NCBI RefSeq assembly: GCF_030362815.1
Contig: NZ_JAUCGR010000004.1
Coordinates: 178,435 to 242,434, forward strand
From: Cellulomonas edaphi
GTDB taxonomy: Bacteria > Actinomycetota > Actinomycetes > Actinomycetales > Cellulomonadaceae
Length of the DNA: 64,000 nucleotides
Direction of reading: 5' to 3'
Shown here: in pieces, positions 1 to 8,111 of the stretch
Layout of the letters: each line of letters begins with the position of its first letter
How positions within the stretch are numbered: the first letter of the stretch is position 1
Notes under the pieces: model-generated
What the model saw: the letters and a program-made list of their open reading frames with translations, nothing else
Told to the model about the DNA's origin: nothing
Databases searched by the model: none
Translations under genes and position numbers: made by a program

Positions 1-493
1 CGCGCTGCACCGCCGCGCACTCCGCCTCCGCCTCGACCATGAGACCGGCCATGTGCATGGCCTCGTGGGTCAGCACGTGCACGGCGACCACCTGGTCCCG
101 GCTCGGTGCGTCCTTGGAGGAGGCCAGCCAGGAACGCAGGTCGGCGCACGGCCCCCGCTTGATCACCGTCGCACGCTCCGGCACGCCGCCCGGGCCCCAG
201 GCGACGTAGCCGAGCTCCTGCCCGAGGTCGACGAACGCCTCTCCGAACGTCTGGCAGTGCACCTGCACCTGCGCGCCGACCATCGCGCTCGCCGCGCGCT
301 CGAGCCGCCCCTCGAGCCGTGCCTGGGTCCACAGCGGCACCGCGCAGGACAGCGCGAGGGCGAGGCAGAGGCCGACGCGGATCTTCGGGAACGCCCGCAC
401 CCGCCCGAGCGCGTCGACGCGTCGCAGCACCCAGCGGATGCTCACGACCGCCGCGAGGGTGAGGAACCCGATGAGCGTCAGGGTGAGGAGCAC
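1..493 (-). CDS. Membrane-anchored HExxH protein (3' end cut off)
   Basis: Partial gene running off the left edge; 164 codons visible. From a GTG at 493 it reads two hydrophobic segments (about residues 1-19 and 38-53), then a soluble part with Cys80 and Cys116. A zinc-protease-like motif follows: H143-E144-A-M-H147, then an acidic stretch with several Glu (154, 156, 158) that could supply a third ligand. It follows the PNPOx-like gene by about 25 bases, so it is probably the last visible gene of that operon. HExxH plus a downstream Glu suggests a metallopeptidase fold, but no family was recognised and protease activity is inferred only. The start is uncertain because no clear ribosome site is seen; an upstream TAG at 518-520 limits how far it can extend. 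Confidence 0.6.
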   Translation of the reverse strand, partial: MLLTLTLIGFLTLAAVVSIRWVLRRVDALGRVRAFPKIRVGLCLALALSCAVPLWTQARLEGRLERAASAMVGAQVQVHCQTFGEAFVDLGQELGYVAWGPGGVPERATVIKRGPCADLRSWLASSKDAPSRDQVVAVHVLTHEAMHMAGLMVEAEAECAAVQR

Positions 494-517
494 CCTGAGG
501 TCATCGGCCGGCGGGGC

Positions 518-1141
518 CTAGGGCTGAAGGCGCTCGGCGCTCCACGCGCCATGGGCGGCGGTGTACTGCAGCCGGCGGTGCAGGCGCTCGGTGCTGCCGT
601 ACCAGAACTCGATCGCGTCGGGGACCAGCCGGTACCCCACCCAGTCGGCGGGCCGGACGACGGGCTCGCCCGAGTCCAGCAGGGCCGCCGCCGCCGCGCG
701 CAGCGCGGACTCGGAGGCGAGGGGACGGCTCTGCCGGGACGCCGCGGTGGTGGCCTGCGCCGCCGGCGGGCGCTGCGAGAAGAGCACGTCGGAGGCGTCG
801 TCCGCCAGGGTCTCGACGACGCCGGCGACGTTCACCTGCTGGAGCAGCTCGCGCCAGTAGAACGTCAGCGCGGCGCGCGGGTTGGCGGCGAGGTGCTCGC
901 CCTTGCGGCTGGTGCGGTAGCTGCCGAACACGAGCCCGCGCTCGTCCACGGCCTTGACCATGACGGAGCGGGTGGCCGGTGCCCCGGAGCTGTCCGCGGT
1001 GGCCAGGGTGACAGCACACGGTTCGCGCACGTCACGCTGCTCGGCCGCGGCGATCCACGCACGGAGCAGCGCGAGCGGGTCCGGCGGCGGCGCGTCGAAC
1101 TCCGGAAGCGACAGGTTCGCGTCGCCCGACAGCGTGCTCAC
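518..1141 (-). CDS. pdxH: Pyridoxamine 5'-phosphate oxidase family protein
   Basis: 207 aa, close to the usual PdxH length (about 210-220). PdxH is a cytosolic FMN enzyme that oxidises pyridoxine or pyridoxamine 5'-phosphate to pyridoxal 5'-phosphate. The conserved blocks are in the right order: ATRSVMVKAVDERGLVF, the FMN-phosphate region SRKGEHLAANPRAAL, the RQSRPL block, and the C-terminal VGYRLVPDAIEFWYG followed by RLHRR, equivalent to the RLHD substrate loop of the E. coli enzyme. The GTG start overlaps the TGA of the upstream gene (GTGA), so translation is probably coupled. The symbol rests on motif order; a related PNPOx-family flavoprotein cannot be excluded. Confidence 0.85.
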   Translation of the reverse strand: MSTLSGDANLSLPEFDAPPPDPLALLRAWIAAAEQRDVREPCAVTLATADSSGAPATRSVMVKAVDERGLVFGSYRTSRKGEHLAANPRAALTFYWRELLQQVNVAGVVETLADDASDVLFSQRPPAAQATTAASRQSRPLASESALRAAAAALLDSGEPVVRPADWVGYRLVPDAIEFWYGSTERLHRRLQYTAAHGAWSAERLQP

Positions 1142-1794
1142 GGCCACGGGTCCAGCAGCGGGAGGGCGCCTGTCAGGTCGTCGCCCGACGAGCGGCCTGC
1201 GAGCCACGCGGCGAGCGCGTGCTGCGGGCCCTCCACGGGGGTGCCGCTCTCGCCCCAGGTGCGGCCGCTGTCCGTCGCGGTCAGGACCGCGGGCACGGGG
1301 ATGCGCACCCGCAGCCAGTCCACCAGGTGGCCACTGGTGGCGAACGACCAGTCGGCGGGCGTGCGCCCCACCTCGAGATCCACCCAGTGCACCTCGAGCT
1401 CGCGCCACCAGCACAGCCGCGTGGCGTGCAGGTCGAGGTCGCGGTACGCGCACGGCAACGACCAGTCCTCGTCGGACAGGTCGGACCAGGCCTCCTCGAG
1501 CGCCGTGAAGCCCGCGCGGAGCCCGTCGAGGATCTCCGGCAGGGGACGCGCGGCGCCCGCCTCGATGGAGGCGTCGCGGCCCGGGCGGCCGCCGTCGTAG
1601 ACGTCGATGCGCTCGCCGCGCTGGGCGTAGCGGGCCTGACGCGCGAAGGCCGCCGACAGGTCGCCGAGGTGGGTGAGCACGTGCGCCCGGGTCCAGCCGG
1701 GCAGTGCGACGGGAGCGTGGGCCTCGGCCTCGGTGAGGTGCGAAGCCCGCTCGAGCAGTCGCGCGTCACCTCCGAGCAGGTCCTCGGGTGTCAT
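1138..1794 (-). CDS. Maleylpyruvate isomerase family mycothiol-dependent enzyme
   Basis: 218 aa. The N-terminal half is a DinB-like four-helix domain with GWTRAHVLTHLGDLS (about residues 35-50), and the middle carries RELEVHWVDLEVGRTPADW. Both blocks are typical of mycothiol-dependent maleylpyruvate isomerases; the His in each, with a Glu between, would bind the divalent metal. Such enzymes use mycothiol, the actinobacterial thiol, as cofactor or co-substrate. The real substrate is unknown, as most family members are not maleylpyruvate isomerases. ATG 1794 is preferred over an upstream extension lacking family similarity. It is the first gene of the minus-strand operon and overlaps the PNPOx gene by 4 bases. 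Confidence 0.82.
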   Translation of the reverse strand: MTPEDLLGGDARLLERASHLTEAEAHAPVALPGWTRAHVLTHLGDLSAAFARQARYAQRGERIDVYDGGRPGRDASIEAGAARPLPEILDGLRAGFTALEEAWSDLSDEDWSLPCAYRDLDLHATRLCWWRELEVHWVDLEVGRTPADWSFATSGHLVDWLRVRIPVPAVLTATDSGRTWGESGTPVEGPQHALAAWLAGRSSGDDLTGALPLLDPWP

Positions 1795-1847
1795 GCGCCC
1801 AGCACACCACGCCGCGCCCCTGGCCTGCGACTCGATACCGTGGCGGG

Positions 1848-2144
1848 GTGGACGTCGAGTTCGAGGCACAGCTGTGGCTCTGGGACGCGCGGCGCACAGA
1901 GCGGTGGACGTTCGTCAGCGTCCCCGAGGCCGTGGCCGACGAGATCGCCGAGGTGGCCGAGCCCGTGACGCGCGGCTTCGGCTCGGTACGCGTCGAGGTG
2001 CGGCTCGGCGACTCGACGTGGCGCACCAGTCTGTTCCCCGGGGCGAGCACCTACGTGCTGCCCATCAAGAAGGCGGTCCGCACCGCGCAGGGATGCGACG
2101 TGGGCGACACCGTCCGGCTGCGGATCCGGCTGCTCGACGTGTAG
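1848..2144 (+). CDS. DUF1905 domain protein
   Basis: 98 aa, a small soluble beta-rich protein covering essentially the whole DUF1905 family. It opens with FEAQLWLWDARRTERWTFVSVP and ends with KAVRTAQGCDVGDTVRLRIRLLDV. The WTFV(S/R)VP and GDTV blocks are the family hallmarks. Function is unknown; the domain is often found with bacteriocin-protection-type YdeI proteins, but no such partner lies here. GTG 1848 begins the conserved part. It is divergent from the maleylpyruvate isomerase-like gene, with only 53 bases between starts, so their promoters must be close or overlapping. Its TAG stop touches the first unit of the 15-bp tandem array. Confidence 0.8.
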   Translation: MDVEFEAQLWLWDARRTERWTFVSVPEAVADEIAEVAEPVTRGFGSVRVEVRLGDSTWRTSLFPGASTYVLPIKKAVRTAQGCDVGDTVRLRIRLLDV

Positions 2145-2248
2145 GTCAGCGCGGGCCAGGTCAATCCGGGCCCGGTCAGTGCGAGCCAGGTCAGTGCGAG
2201 CCAGGGCAGTGCGGGCTGGGTCAGTGCGGGCTGGGTCAGTGCGGGCGC
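2144..2248 (+). repeat. Seven tandem 15-bp units (minisatellite)
   Basis: Seven consecutive 15-base units start at 2144, 2159, 2174, 2189, 2204, 2219 and 2234; the consensus is close to GGTCAGTGCGGGCTG. Units 3 and 4 are identical and unit 2 is the most diverged. The array fills the gap between the DUF1905 stop and the VOC gene end, and the last unit contains the final codons and TGA of the VOC gene. Because 15 is a multiple of three, read from the minus strand most units repeat that same Pro-His-stop in frame, so the array looks like expansion of the gene's own 3' end. Confidence 0.9.
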
Positions 2249-2973
2249 AGGACGCAGAAGTCGTTGCCCTCGACGTCGCGCAGGCAGGCCCACGGCACGT
2301 CGCCCTGGCCGACGTCCAGGTCGGTGGCGCCCAGCCCGCGCAGGCGCTCGACCTCGGCCCCCTGGTCGTCGCCGGGGGAGGGCAGCAGGTCGAGGTGGAT
2401 CCGCGACTGCACGGTGATCGGCCCCGGCACCCGCAGCAGCTCGAGGTACGGCCCGACACCCGCCGCCGAGCGCAGCCGGGCGTGCTCGTCGGTCACCTCG
2501 TGCACCGTCCAGTCGGTGGCCTCGCCCCAGAACGCCGCCATGGCCCGCGGGTCCTCGCAGTTGACCACCACGGTCGCGATCGGCCCGGTGTCGCGGTAGA
2601 CCTCGCGCGGCTCGAGCACGCAGAAGACGTTCCCCTCGGGGTCGGCCATGACCGTCCACGGCACGTCGCCCTGGCCGATGTCCGCGGGCGTGGCCCCGAG
2701 CTCCAGCAGCCGCTGCACCAGCGCGGCGTGGTGCGCGGTCGACGTCGTCGCGAGGTCGAGGTGCGTGCGGTACCTGACCGACTCCGGGTCGGGGACCGTG
2801 ACGACGTCGACGCACACCGCGACCGGGTCGGGTCACGCGAATCCCGGCGGCTCGACGTTCGTCACGCCCGGTCCCTCGCTCGACACCTCCCAGCCGAGCG
2901 CCGCCGCCCAGAACCGGCCCAGCGCGTCGTCGTCGTGGGCCTTGATGTTCACCTGGACGAGCTGCAGAGCCAT
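2236..2973 (-). pseudogene. VOC (glyoxalase-like) protein interrupted by in-frame TGA
   Basis: One reading frame from ATG 2973 encodes a two-module VOC/glyoxalase-like protein of about 245 residues but meets TGA at 2835-2833, codon 47. Before the stop is MALQLVQVNIKAHDDDALG... ending VEPPGFA; after it the same frame continues PDPVAVCVDVVTVPDPESV and two similar blocks ending GNVFCVLEPREVY and GNDFCVLRPH. The sense reading across the gap is what an intact family member would show, so this is a nonsense change, not a frameshift. A GTG just after the stop could restart translation and make a shorter protein. A sequencing error is possible. No selenocysteine machinery or hairpin was seen to support recoding. 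Confidence 0.8.
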
Positions 2974-3002
2974 GTCGACGGAGCCTAGCGGCGGCCGCCC
3001 AC

Positions 3003-3881
3003 TCAGCTCGTCACGTCGGCCGTGGTGAACCTGCTCCACGCCAGCGCGCCGAAGATGGCGACCCACGCGGCCTGCACCGCGAGCCCGCCCCCGATCACGG
3101 CCCAGTCGGGCTCGAGGCGCAGGAACTCCGCGAAGTCGAGCCAGTGGTGCGTGAGCAGCGCCGGGTGGATGGAGGACAGCGCGGGGATGGTGTCGAGCAC
3201 GCCGGACACGATCGCCACGACCACCGTGGCGGCCATGGCGCCGACCGGGACCTCGGTGAGCGTCGAGAAGAACAGGCCGACCGCGACGAGCCCGGTCAGC
3301 GACAGCCCCACGTAGGCGACGACTGCCAGCACCCGCAGCGCTCCGGCACCCAGCGGCACCGTGTCGCCGGACAGCAGCGTCACGTCGTGGACGCCGAACA
3401 GCGCCGCCCCGGCCACCAGGCCCACCACGGCGATGGCCGAGACCGCCGCGGCCGCGAACGCGAGCGCGCCCACCGCCTTGACCAGCAGCAGCCGGGTCCG
3501 TCCGACGGGCACCGTGAGCAGGTAGCGCAGCGTCCCCGCCGACGCCTCGCCGGCGATCGCGTCGCCGGACGCGATGCCGATGGTGAGCGGCAGCAGGAAC
3601 GGCAGGCACAGGAACACCGACGCGACCACCAGGAACAGCCCGTTGCCGGTCACGCGGCCCAGGAAGGCGGGGCCCTGCCCGTCGAGCGCGGTGTCCTGCG
3701 TGAAGAACAGCACGAGCCCGAGCAGGAGGGGCACGGCCGCGAGCCCCAGCAGCAGCACGAGGTTGCGACGGCGGCCCAGAACGAGCCGGAGCTCGGAGCG
3801 CTGCAGCCGCCAGTACGCGGCCGCCATGGACGGCACGGGCGCGGGGGCGGTTGCCGGCGTGGGCGTCTCAGCGAGCGACAT
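3003..3881 (-). CDS. ABC-2 type transporter permease
   Basis: 292 aa membrane protein with about six hydrophobic segments: around residues 40-60, 85-105, 135-160, 185-205, 215-235 and 262-282. The segment before the third contains GDAIAGEASAGTLRYLLTVPVGRTRLLLVK, the characteristic loop of ABC-2 export permeases. It would form the membrane half of an exporter with the ATPase encoded just upstream, whose end it overlaps by 14 bases. The substrate is unknown. The TGA stop is at the very edge of the transporter operon, before the unrelated VOC pseudogene. Confidence 0.88.
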   Translation of the reverse strand: MSLAETPTPATAPAPVPSMAAAYWRLQRSELRLVLGRRRNLVLLLGLAAVPLLLGLVLFFTQDTALDGQGPAFLGRVTGNGLFLVVASVFLCLPFLLPLTIGIASGDAIAGEASAGTLRYLLTVPVGRTRLLLVKAVGALAFAAAAVSAIAVVGLVAGAALFGVHDVTLLSGDTVPLGAGALRVLAVVAYVGLSLTGLVAVGLFFSTLTEVPVGAMAATVVVAIVSGVLDTIPALSSIHPALLTHHWLDFAEFLRLEPDWAVIGGGLAVQAAWVAIFGALAWSRFTTADVTS

Positions 3882-4857
3882 CGAATCCCTCCCCGGTGAG
3901 ATCGACGAAGACCTGCTCCAGGCTCGGCCGACGCACCTCGAATCCGACGACGTCGACGCCGGCGTGCACCAGCGCGGCCGGGATGCGCGCGGGCTCGAGC
4001 GCGCCCAGCTCGGCGTTCAGCGCGTGATCCTCGGCCGAGACGTCCAGGCCCAGCACGCGCAGCACCCCGGCCGCCGTGGCCACGTGCCCCGGCGCGACCG
4101 TGACCATCACGCGCGTCACGCCGCGCTGGTCCAGCACCGAGCGCGGGCCCTGCAGCAGCAGGCGACCGCGGCTCATGATGCCCAGGTGCGTGCACACCTG
4201 CTCGATCTCCCCGAGCAGGTGGGAGGAGACCAGCACCGTGGTGCCAGCCTGGGCGAGCTCGCGGATCAGCAGCCGCACCTCGCGGGTGCCCTGCGGGTCC
4301 AGGCCGTTGGTCGGCTCGTCGAGCACCAGCAGCTCGCGGGGCCGCAGCAGCGCCGCGGCGAGGCCGAGCCGCTGCTTCATGCCGAGCGAGTACTGCCGGT
4401 ACGGCTTGCCCTCGGCGGCCAGGAGGCCCACCCGCTCGAGCGCCTCGGACGCCCGCCGGGCCGCGGTGCGCGGGTCGGCGGTCGCGTCGGCCGCGTCGAG
4501 GCGAAGCAGGTTGGCCCGGCCGGTCAGGTAGGGGTGGAAGCCCGGGCCCTCGACGAGCGCGCCCACGCGCGAGAGCACCGTCGCAGGCTCCGGTGAGCCC
4601 AGCAGCCAGCTCGTGCCGCTCGTCGGGCGAACCAGGCCCAGCACCATCCTGATGGTCGTCGTCTTGCCTGACCCGTTGGGCCCGAGGAAGCCGTACACGG
4701 CGCCGCGCGGCACGGACAGGTCGATGCCGTCGACCGCCACCTGCCCCGAGCGGAACCGCTTGGTGAGGGCCCGCGTCTGCACGGCCGACCCCGCGTCGGC
4801 CCCGGGGAGATCCCCCGAGGCCGACGCGGGGTCGACCGTCACGGCCGGTGCCGTCAT
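3868..4857 (-). CDS. ABC transporter ATP-binding protein
   Basis: 329 aa exporter-type ATPase. Walker A GPNGSGKTT is at about 59-67, signature YSLGMKQRLGLA at about 156-167, Walker B LLVLDEPTNGLDP at about 176-188, and the H-loop lies in VLVSSHLLGE. The C-terminal tail of about 100 residues (VMVTVAPGH... to VFVDLTGEGFDV) is typical of ABC-2 export ATPases. An N-terminal extension of about 25 residues rich in Ala, Asp and Pro precedes the domain. ATG 4857 overlaps the stop of the LolA-like gene (ATGA). It works with the permease encoded downstream, and the trio is probably one operon facing away from the two-component genes. Confidence 0.9.
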   Translation of the reverse strand: MTAPAVTVDPASASGDLPGADAGSAVQTRALTKRFRSGQVAVDGIDLSVPRGAVYGFLGPNGSGKTTTIRMVLGLVRPTSGTSWLLGSPEPATVLSRVGALVEGPGFHPYLTGRANLLRLDAADATADPRTAARRASEALERVGLLAAEGKPYRQYSLGMKQRLGLAAALLRPRELLVLDEPTNGLDPQGTREVRLLIRELAQAGTTVLVSSHLLGEIEQVCTHLGIMSRGRLLLQGPRSVLDQRGVTRVMVTVAPGHVATAAGVLRVLGLDVSAEDHALNAELGALEPARIPAALVHAGVDVVGFEVRRPSLEQVFVDLTGEGFDVAR

Positions 4858-6044
4858 CGGGCGTCGGCCTGCAGCGTGGCCCCGGGGACCGCGCCCACCA
4901 GCACCCGGCCGTCGTCGGTCACGAGGATGCTCACCAGCTTGGTGGTGATGAGTCGCCCGCCGGGGACCGGCTTGGTGATCTGGCCGAAGAGCGTCCCGAG
5001 GTCGAGGTCGCGCACCTTGCTGCTGCCGTCGGCGCCGAACTCCTCGAGCAGCTTCTGCCCGCTCTTGGAGCCGATGGCCGGCGCGCTGCCGGGCACCGTG
5101 GAGAGCGCGTCCGCATCGCCCGCGAGCAGCCCCGCGACGTCGACTCCTGCGAGCTGCACGACCGTGTCCCAGCCCGTTCCGGTGACGGTGGTGCCGTCCG
5201 GCACGGTCGCGGAGTGCGCGGCCGCCGGCGTCTCGGGCAGCGGGACGCTGACCTCCTTGGAGCTCGCACCCGCGGGGGCGCTGAACGACAGCACCGAGTC
5301 CGACGGGGTGGCGAAGCGGATGTCGGTGAACCCGACCTCCACCGCGGGCGTCTTCGAGGTCCTGTCCCAGACCTGCACGCGCAGCGGCGTGCTCGTCTTG
5401 GCGTCCACCGACACGACCACGTGCCCGATCAGCGTCGTGGTGCTCTTCGGCGTGACCACCAGGTTGTAGGCGGCGCGGCCCGCGACGGTCGACTGGGCGT
5501 CGAGGGTCACCGAGGAGAACTGCTGCACCAGCCCGAGCACCGAGGAGGCCGCGGCGGCCGGCGTCGGGAGGTCGCCCGCGACGGGTGGGTCCTGCTGCAG
5601 GGCGTCGTAGCGCGCCCGGTCCTTGGCGTCGATCACGTAGTGGACCACCGCGTCGTCCGTGCTCGAGTACGTCCACGCCTGCGGACCGTCGCGCACCACC
5701 GAGTACTCGGAGGTCGCGCCCAGCAGGGCCGCGCGGGACCGGTCCACCCCGTCGGTCCACACGCGCATCGTGGAGCTGCCGTCCAGCAGGTTGACCGGGG
5801 ACGCCCCGGCCATGTCGCCCAGCGGCAGCGAGGGCAGCCCGAGGCGGGCGGTGTAGACGACGGTGCCGGACAGCGGCTGGTCGCGCGCCTCCGCAACCGC
5901 GGTCACCAGCTGCTGGGGCGAGATCGCGGGCAGCTCCTCGCTGCTCGCCGAGGCGACGAGCGGGGGAGCGATGAACGCGGCGGCGACCACCGCGCCGACG
6001 ACGGCGGGAACGGCCCAGCGGGCCCGGGGCGACAGGTTGCTCAT
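4854..6044 (-). CDS. LolA-like (DUF2092) exported protein
   Basis: 396 aa. An N-terminal hydrophobic segment after RARWA (residues 9-31) acts as signal or anchor; there is no lipobox Cys. The remainder resembles outer-membrane lipoprotein carrier-like proteins of Gram-positives: MRVWTDGVDRSRAALL, AGRAAYNLVVTPKSTTTLIGHVVVSVD and LRVQVWDR are the typical beta-strand blocks, while the C-terminal half includes GTGWDTVVQLAGV and a closing VLVGAVPGATL. In similar operons it accompanies an ABC-2 exporter, suggesting a lipid- or lipopeptide-handling partner outside the membrane. ATG 6044 was chosen because it directly precedes the signal segment. It stands 83 bases from the divergent response regulator, so the TCS may control this operon. 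Confidence 0.75.
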   Translation of the reverse strand: MSNLSPRARWAVPAVVGAVVAAAFIAPPLVASASSEELPAISPQQLVTAVAEARDQPLSGTVVYTARLGLPSLPLGDMAGASPVNLLDGSSTMRVWTDGVDRSRAALLGATSEYSVVRDGPQAWTYSSTDDAVVHYVIDAKDRARYDALQQDPPVAGDLPTPAAAASSVLGLVQQFSSVTLDAQSTVAGRAAYNLVVTPKSTTTLIGHVVVSVDAKTSTPLRVQVWDRTSKTPAVEVGFTDIRFATPSDSVLSFSAPAGASSKEVSVPLPETPAAAHSATVPDGTTVTGTGWDTVVQLAGVDVAGLLAGDADALSTVPGSAPAIGSKSGQKLLEEFGADGSSKVRDLDLGTLFGQITKPVPGGRLITTKLVSILVTDDGRVLVGAVPGATLQADAR

Positions 6045-6127
6045 GACCACACCCTGCGACAGGACCGCTGTGGGGAACCTGAGAGGGGCTGTGGGCACCA
6101 GTGGACGCGCGGTGACATGCTGCGCAG

Positions 6128-6781
6128 GTGCGGGTTCTGGTGGTCGACGACGAGCGCGGGCTCACGCGCGCGCTGCAGCGCGGCCTCACGGCCGAGGGCT
6201 TCGCGGTGGACGTCGCCCACGACGGCATCACCGGCCTGGCCATGGCGTGCGACCACGAGTACGACGCGATCGTGCTCGACGTGATGCTGCCCGGTCGGAA
6301 CGGCTACGACGTGGTGACCGAGCTGCGCGCGCGGGGTGTGCGCACGCCCGTGCTGATGCTGTCGGCGAAGGACGGTGAGTACGACGTCGCCGACGGCCTG
6401 GACGTGGGCGCCGACGACTACCTCACCAAGCCGTTCGCGTTCGTGGTGCTCGTGGCCCGCCTGCGCGCGCTGCTGCGCCGCCCGGCTCGTCTCACAGCGC
6501 CCGTCCTGGAGGTCCGCGACCTGGTGCTCGACCCGGCGGCGCGCACGCTCACCAGGGGCGGCGCACCCGTCTCGCTCACGGCGCGCGAGCTCGCGCTGCT
6601 GGAGTACCTCATGCGGCACGCGGACCGCGTGGTCGGCAAGGTCGAGCTGCGCGACCACGTCTGGGACGGGACGGGCGAGGACGTCAACGTCGTCGAGGTC
6701 TACGTGGGGTACCTGCGCCGCAAGCTGGGACGGGACGCCGTGGCGACGGTGCGGGGCGCGGGCTACCGCGTCGCCGGGTAG
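6128..6781 (+). CDS. OmpR/PhoB-family response regulator
   Basis: 217 aa, standard length. The receiver domain has the acidic pair DDE near residue 8, the phospho-acceptor Asp51 in VLDVMLPG, and Lys101 in DDYLTKPF. The C-terminal winged helix (about 125-217) shows LTARELALLEYLMRHADRVV and the wing VRGAGYRV. It is a cytosolic DNA-binding regulator, phosphorylated by the kinase encoded 6 bases downstream. The GTG start is the first codon giving the conserved VRVLVVDDE opening. It is divergent from the ABC/LolA operon, a plausible target by position only. Confidence 0.93.
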   Translation: MRVLVVDDERGLTRALQRGLTAEGFAVDVAHDGITGLAMACDHEYDAIVLDVMLPGRNGYDVVTELRARGVRTPVLMLSAKDGEYDVADGLDVGADDYLTKPFAFVVLVARLRALLRRPARLTAPVLEVRDLVLDPAARTLTRGGAPVSLTARELALLEYLMRHADRVVGKVELRDHVWDGTGEDVNVVEVYVGYLRRKLGRDAVATVRGAGYRVAG

Positions 6782-6787
6782 GGGGGC

Positions 6788-8086
6788 GTGCGTCGCTGGT
6801 CGCTGCGGGCGCGGCTGACCGTGCTCACCGCGGGCCTCGTCTGCGTGGCGCTCGTCGTCGGCGCCTTCGCCCTGACCACGGTCCTGTCCCGCAGCCGCAC
6901 GGCCGCGCTCGACGACGTGGTGACGCAGCGGGCGTCCACGGTCGCGGCGCTCGCGGACGACGACAGGATGCCGCCCACCCTGCCGGTCGAGCAGCCGGGC
7001 GAGGTGGTGCAGGTGCTCGACGCGGAGGGGCGGGTGCTGGCGTCGTCGCCGACCGCGAGCCGGACGCTGGCCGTGCTCCCGCCCTCGGCGGTGGCAGACC
7101 TGCGCGAGCGGGCCCCGTGGACGGGCAGCACCCTGGACAGCGCGTACGACGAGCAGGCTCGCGTGGCCGTCCGGGCGGCGACGGTGGGCGGCGAGCCGGT
7201 CACGGTGGTCGCGACCGTGCCGCTCGGCGAGGTGCAGGGGCTGCTGCGCGCGCTGACCGTCGCGCTGGTGGTGGTGGTCCCGTTGCTCACGGCGCTGCTC
7301 GCGGTCGCGGTGTGGTTCGCGATCGGGCGCGCCCTGGCTCCCGTGGAGCAGCTGCGCCGGGCCGCGGCGCAGGTCGCGGTGAGCGGCGGTCCCGGGTCGC
7401 TGCCGGTCCCGCCGGCCGACGACGAGCTGGGCGCGCTGGCCCGCACCCTCAACGAGATGCTCGACCGGCTCGAGACCGCCTCGGCCCGTCAGCGCTCGTT
7501 CGTGGCCGACGCCGCGCACGAGCTGCGCTCACCGATCGCCTCGCTGCGCGCGGCCGTGGACGTCGCCCGGGAGCACCCCGGCTCGTACGCGCCCGGGGAG
7601 CTTGCGGCCGACCTGGACGGCGACCTCACGCGCATGCAGGGGCTGGTGGACGACCTGCTGCTGCTGGCACGTGTGGGCGCGGCACCGCACGCGGCGACGA
7701 CCGTGGACCTGGCCGCGCTCGCCGTGGAAATCGCGGCAGGCCGCGCCCCGGTGAGCGGCGCAGGGGAGGCGAGCGCCGACCCCGAGGCAGTGGGCCGCGT
7801 GCTCCGCAACCTCCTGGAGAACGCCTTGCGCCACGCGACCGGGCGCGTGCAGGTCACGGTCGCGCCGGGACGCGTCGACGTGGACGACGACGGCGCCGGA
7901 ATCGCGCCCGCCGATCGTGACCGGGTGTTCGAGCGGTTCGTGCGGCTCGACGACGCGCGCGAGCGCGATGCCGGTGGCAGCGGGCTCGGCCTCGCCATCG
8001 CGCGCGAGCTGGCCCGCGACCAGGGCGGAGACGTGCTGCTCTCCGACTCCCCGCTCGGGGGCCTGCGCGCGACGCTGAGCCTGTGA
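6788..8086 (+). CDS. Sensor histidine kinase
   Basis: 432 aa membrane kinase. TM1 (about 9-33) and TM2 (about 155-180) flank an extracytoplasmic domain of about 120 residues; a HAMP linker follows (IGRALAPVEQLRRAAAQV). The HisKA box is FVADAAHELRSPI with phospho-acceptor His244. The ATPase part has N-box NLLENALRHA (Asn345), G1 VDDDGAGIA and G2 GSGLGLAIARELA. It phosphorylates the response regulator encoded immediately upstream. The stimulus is unknown; the neighbouring ABC exporter with its LolA-like partner suggests envelope or antibiotic sensing, by inference. It ends 25 bases from the convergent nuclease/phosphatase gene. Confidence 0.92.
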   Translation: MRRWSLRARLTVLTAGLVCVALVVGAFALTTVLSRSRTAALDDVVTQRASTVAALADDDRMPPTLPVEQPGEVVQVLDAEGRVLASSPTASRTLAVLPPSAVADLRERAPWTGSTLDSAYDEQARVAVRAATVGGEPVTVVATVPLGEVQGLLRALTVALVVVVPLLTALLAVAVWFAIGRALAPVEQLRRAAAQVAVSGGPGSLPVPPADDELGALARTLNEMLDRLETASARQRSFVADAAHELRSPIASLRAAVDVAREHPGSYAPGELAADLDGDLTRMQGLVDDLLLLARVGAAPHAATTVDLAALAVEIAAGRAPVSGAGEASADPEAVGRVLRNLLENALRHATGRVQVTVAPGRVDVDDDGAGIAPADRDRVFERFVRLDDARERDAGGSGLGLAIARELARDQGGDVLLSDSPLGGLRATLSL

Positions 8087-8111
8087 CCGCTGCCTGCGGT
8101 GTCGAGTCCGC

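Noticed and set aside
53-1600. Long plus-strand open frame opposite the first three genes
   Set aside because: Low-complexity Arg/Pro/Gly/His-rich translation without motifs, antisense to three genes with clear family blocks.
2144-2248. The 15-bp array as a CRISPR
   Set aside because: Units are 15 bp and contiguous, with no spacers; it is a minisatellite.
2833-2835. TGA as selenocysteine in the VOC gene
   Set aside because: No SECIS-like hairpin or selenocysteine genes in view, and VOC proteins do not use selenocysteine at this position; a nonsense change is simpler.
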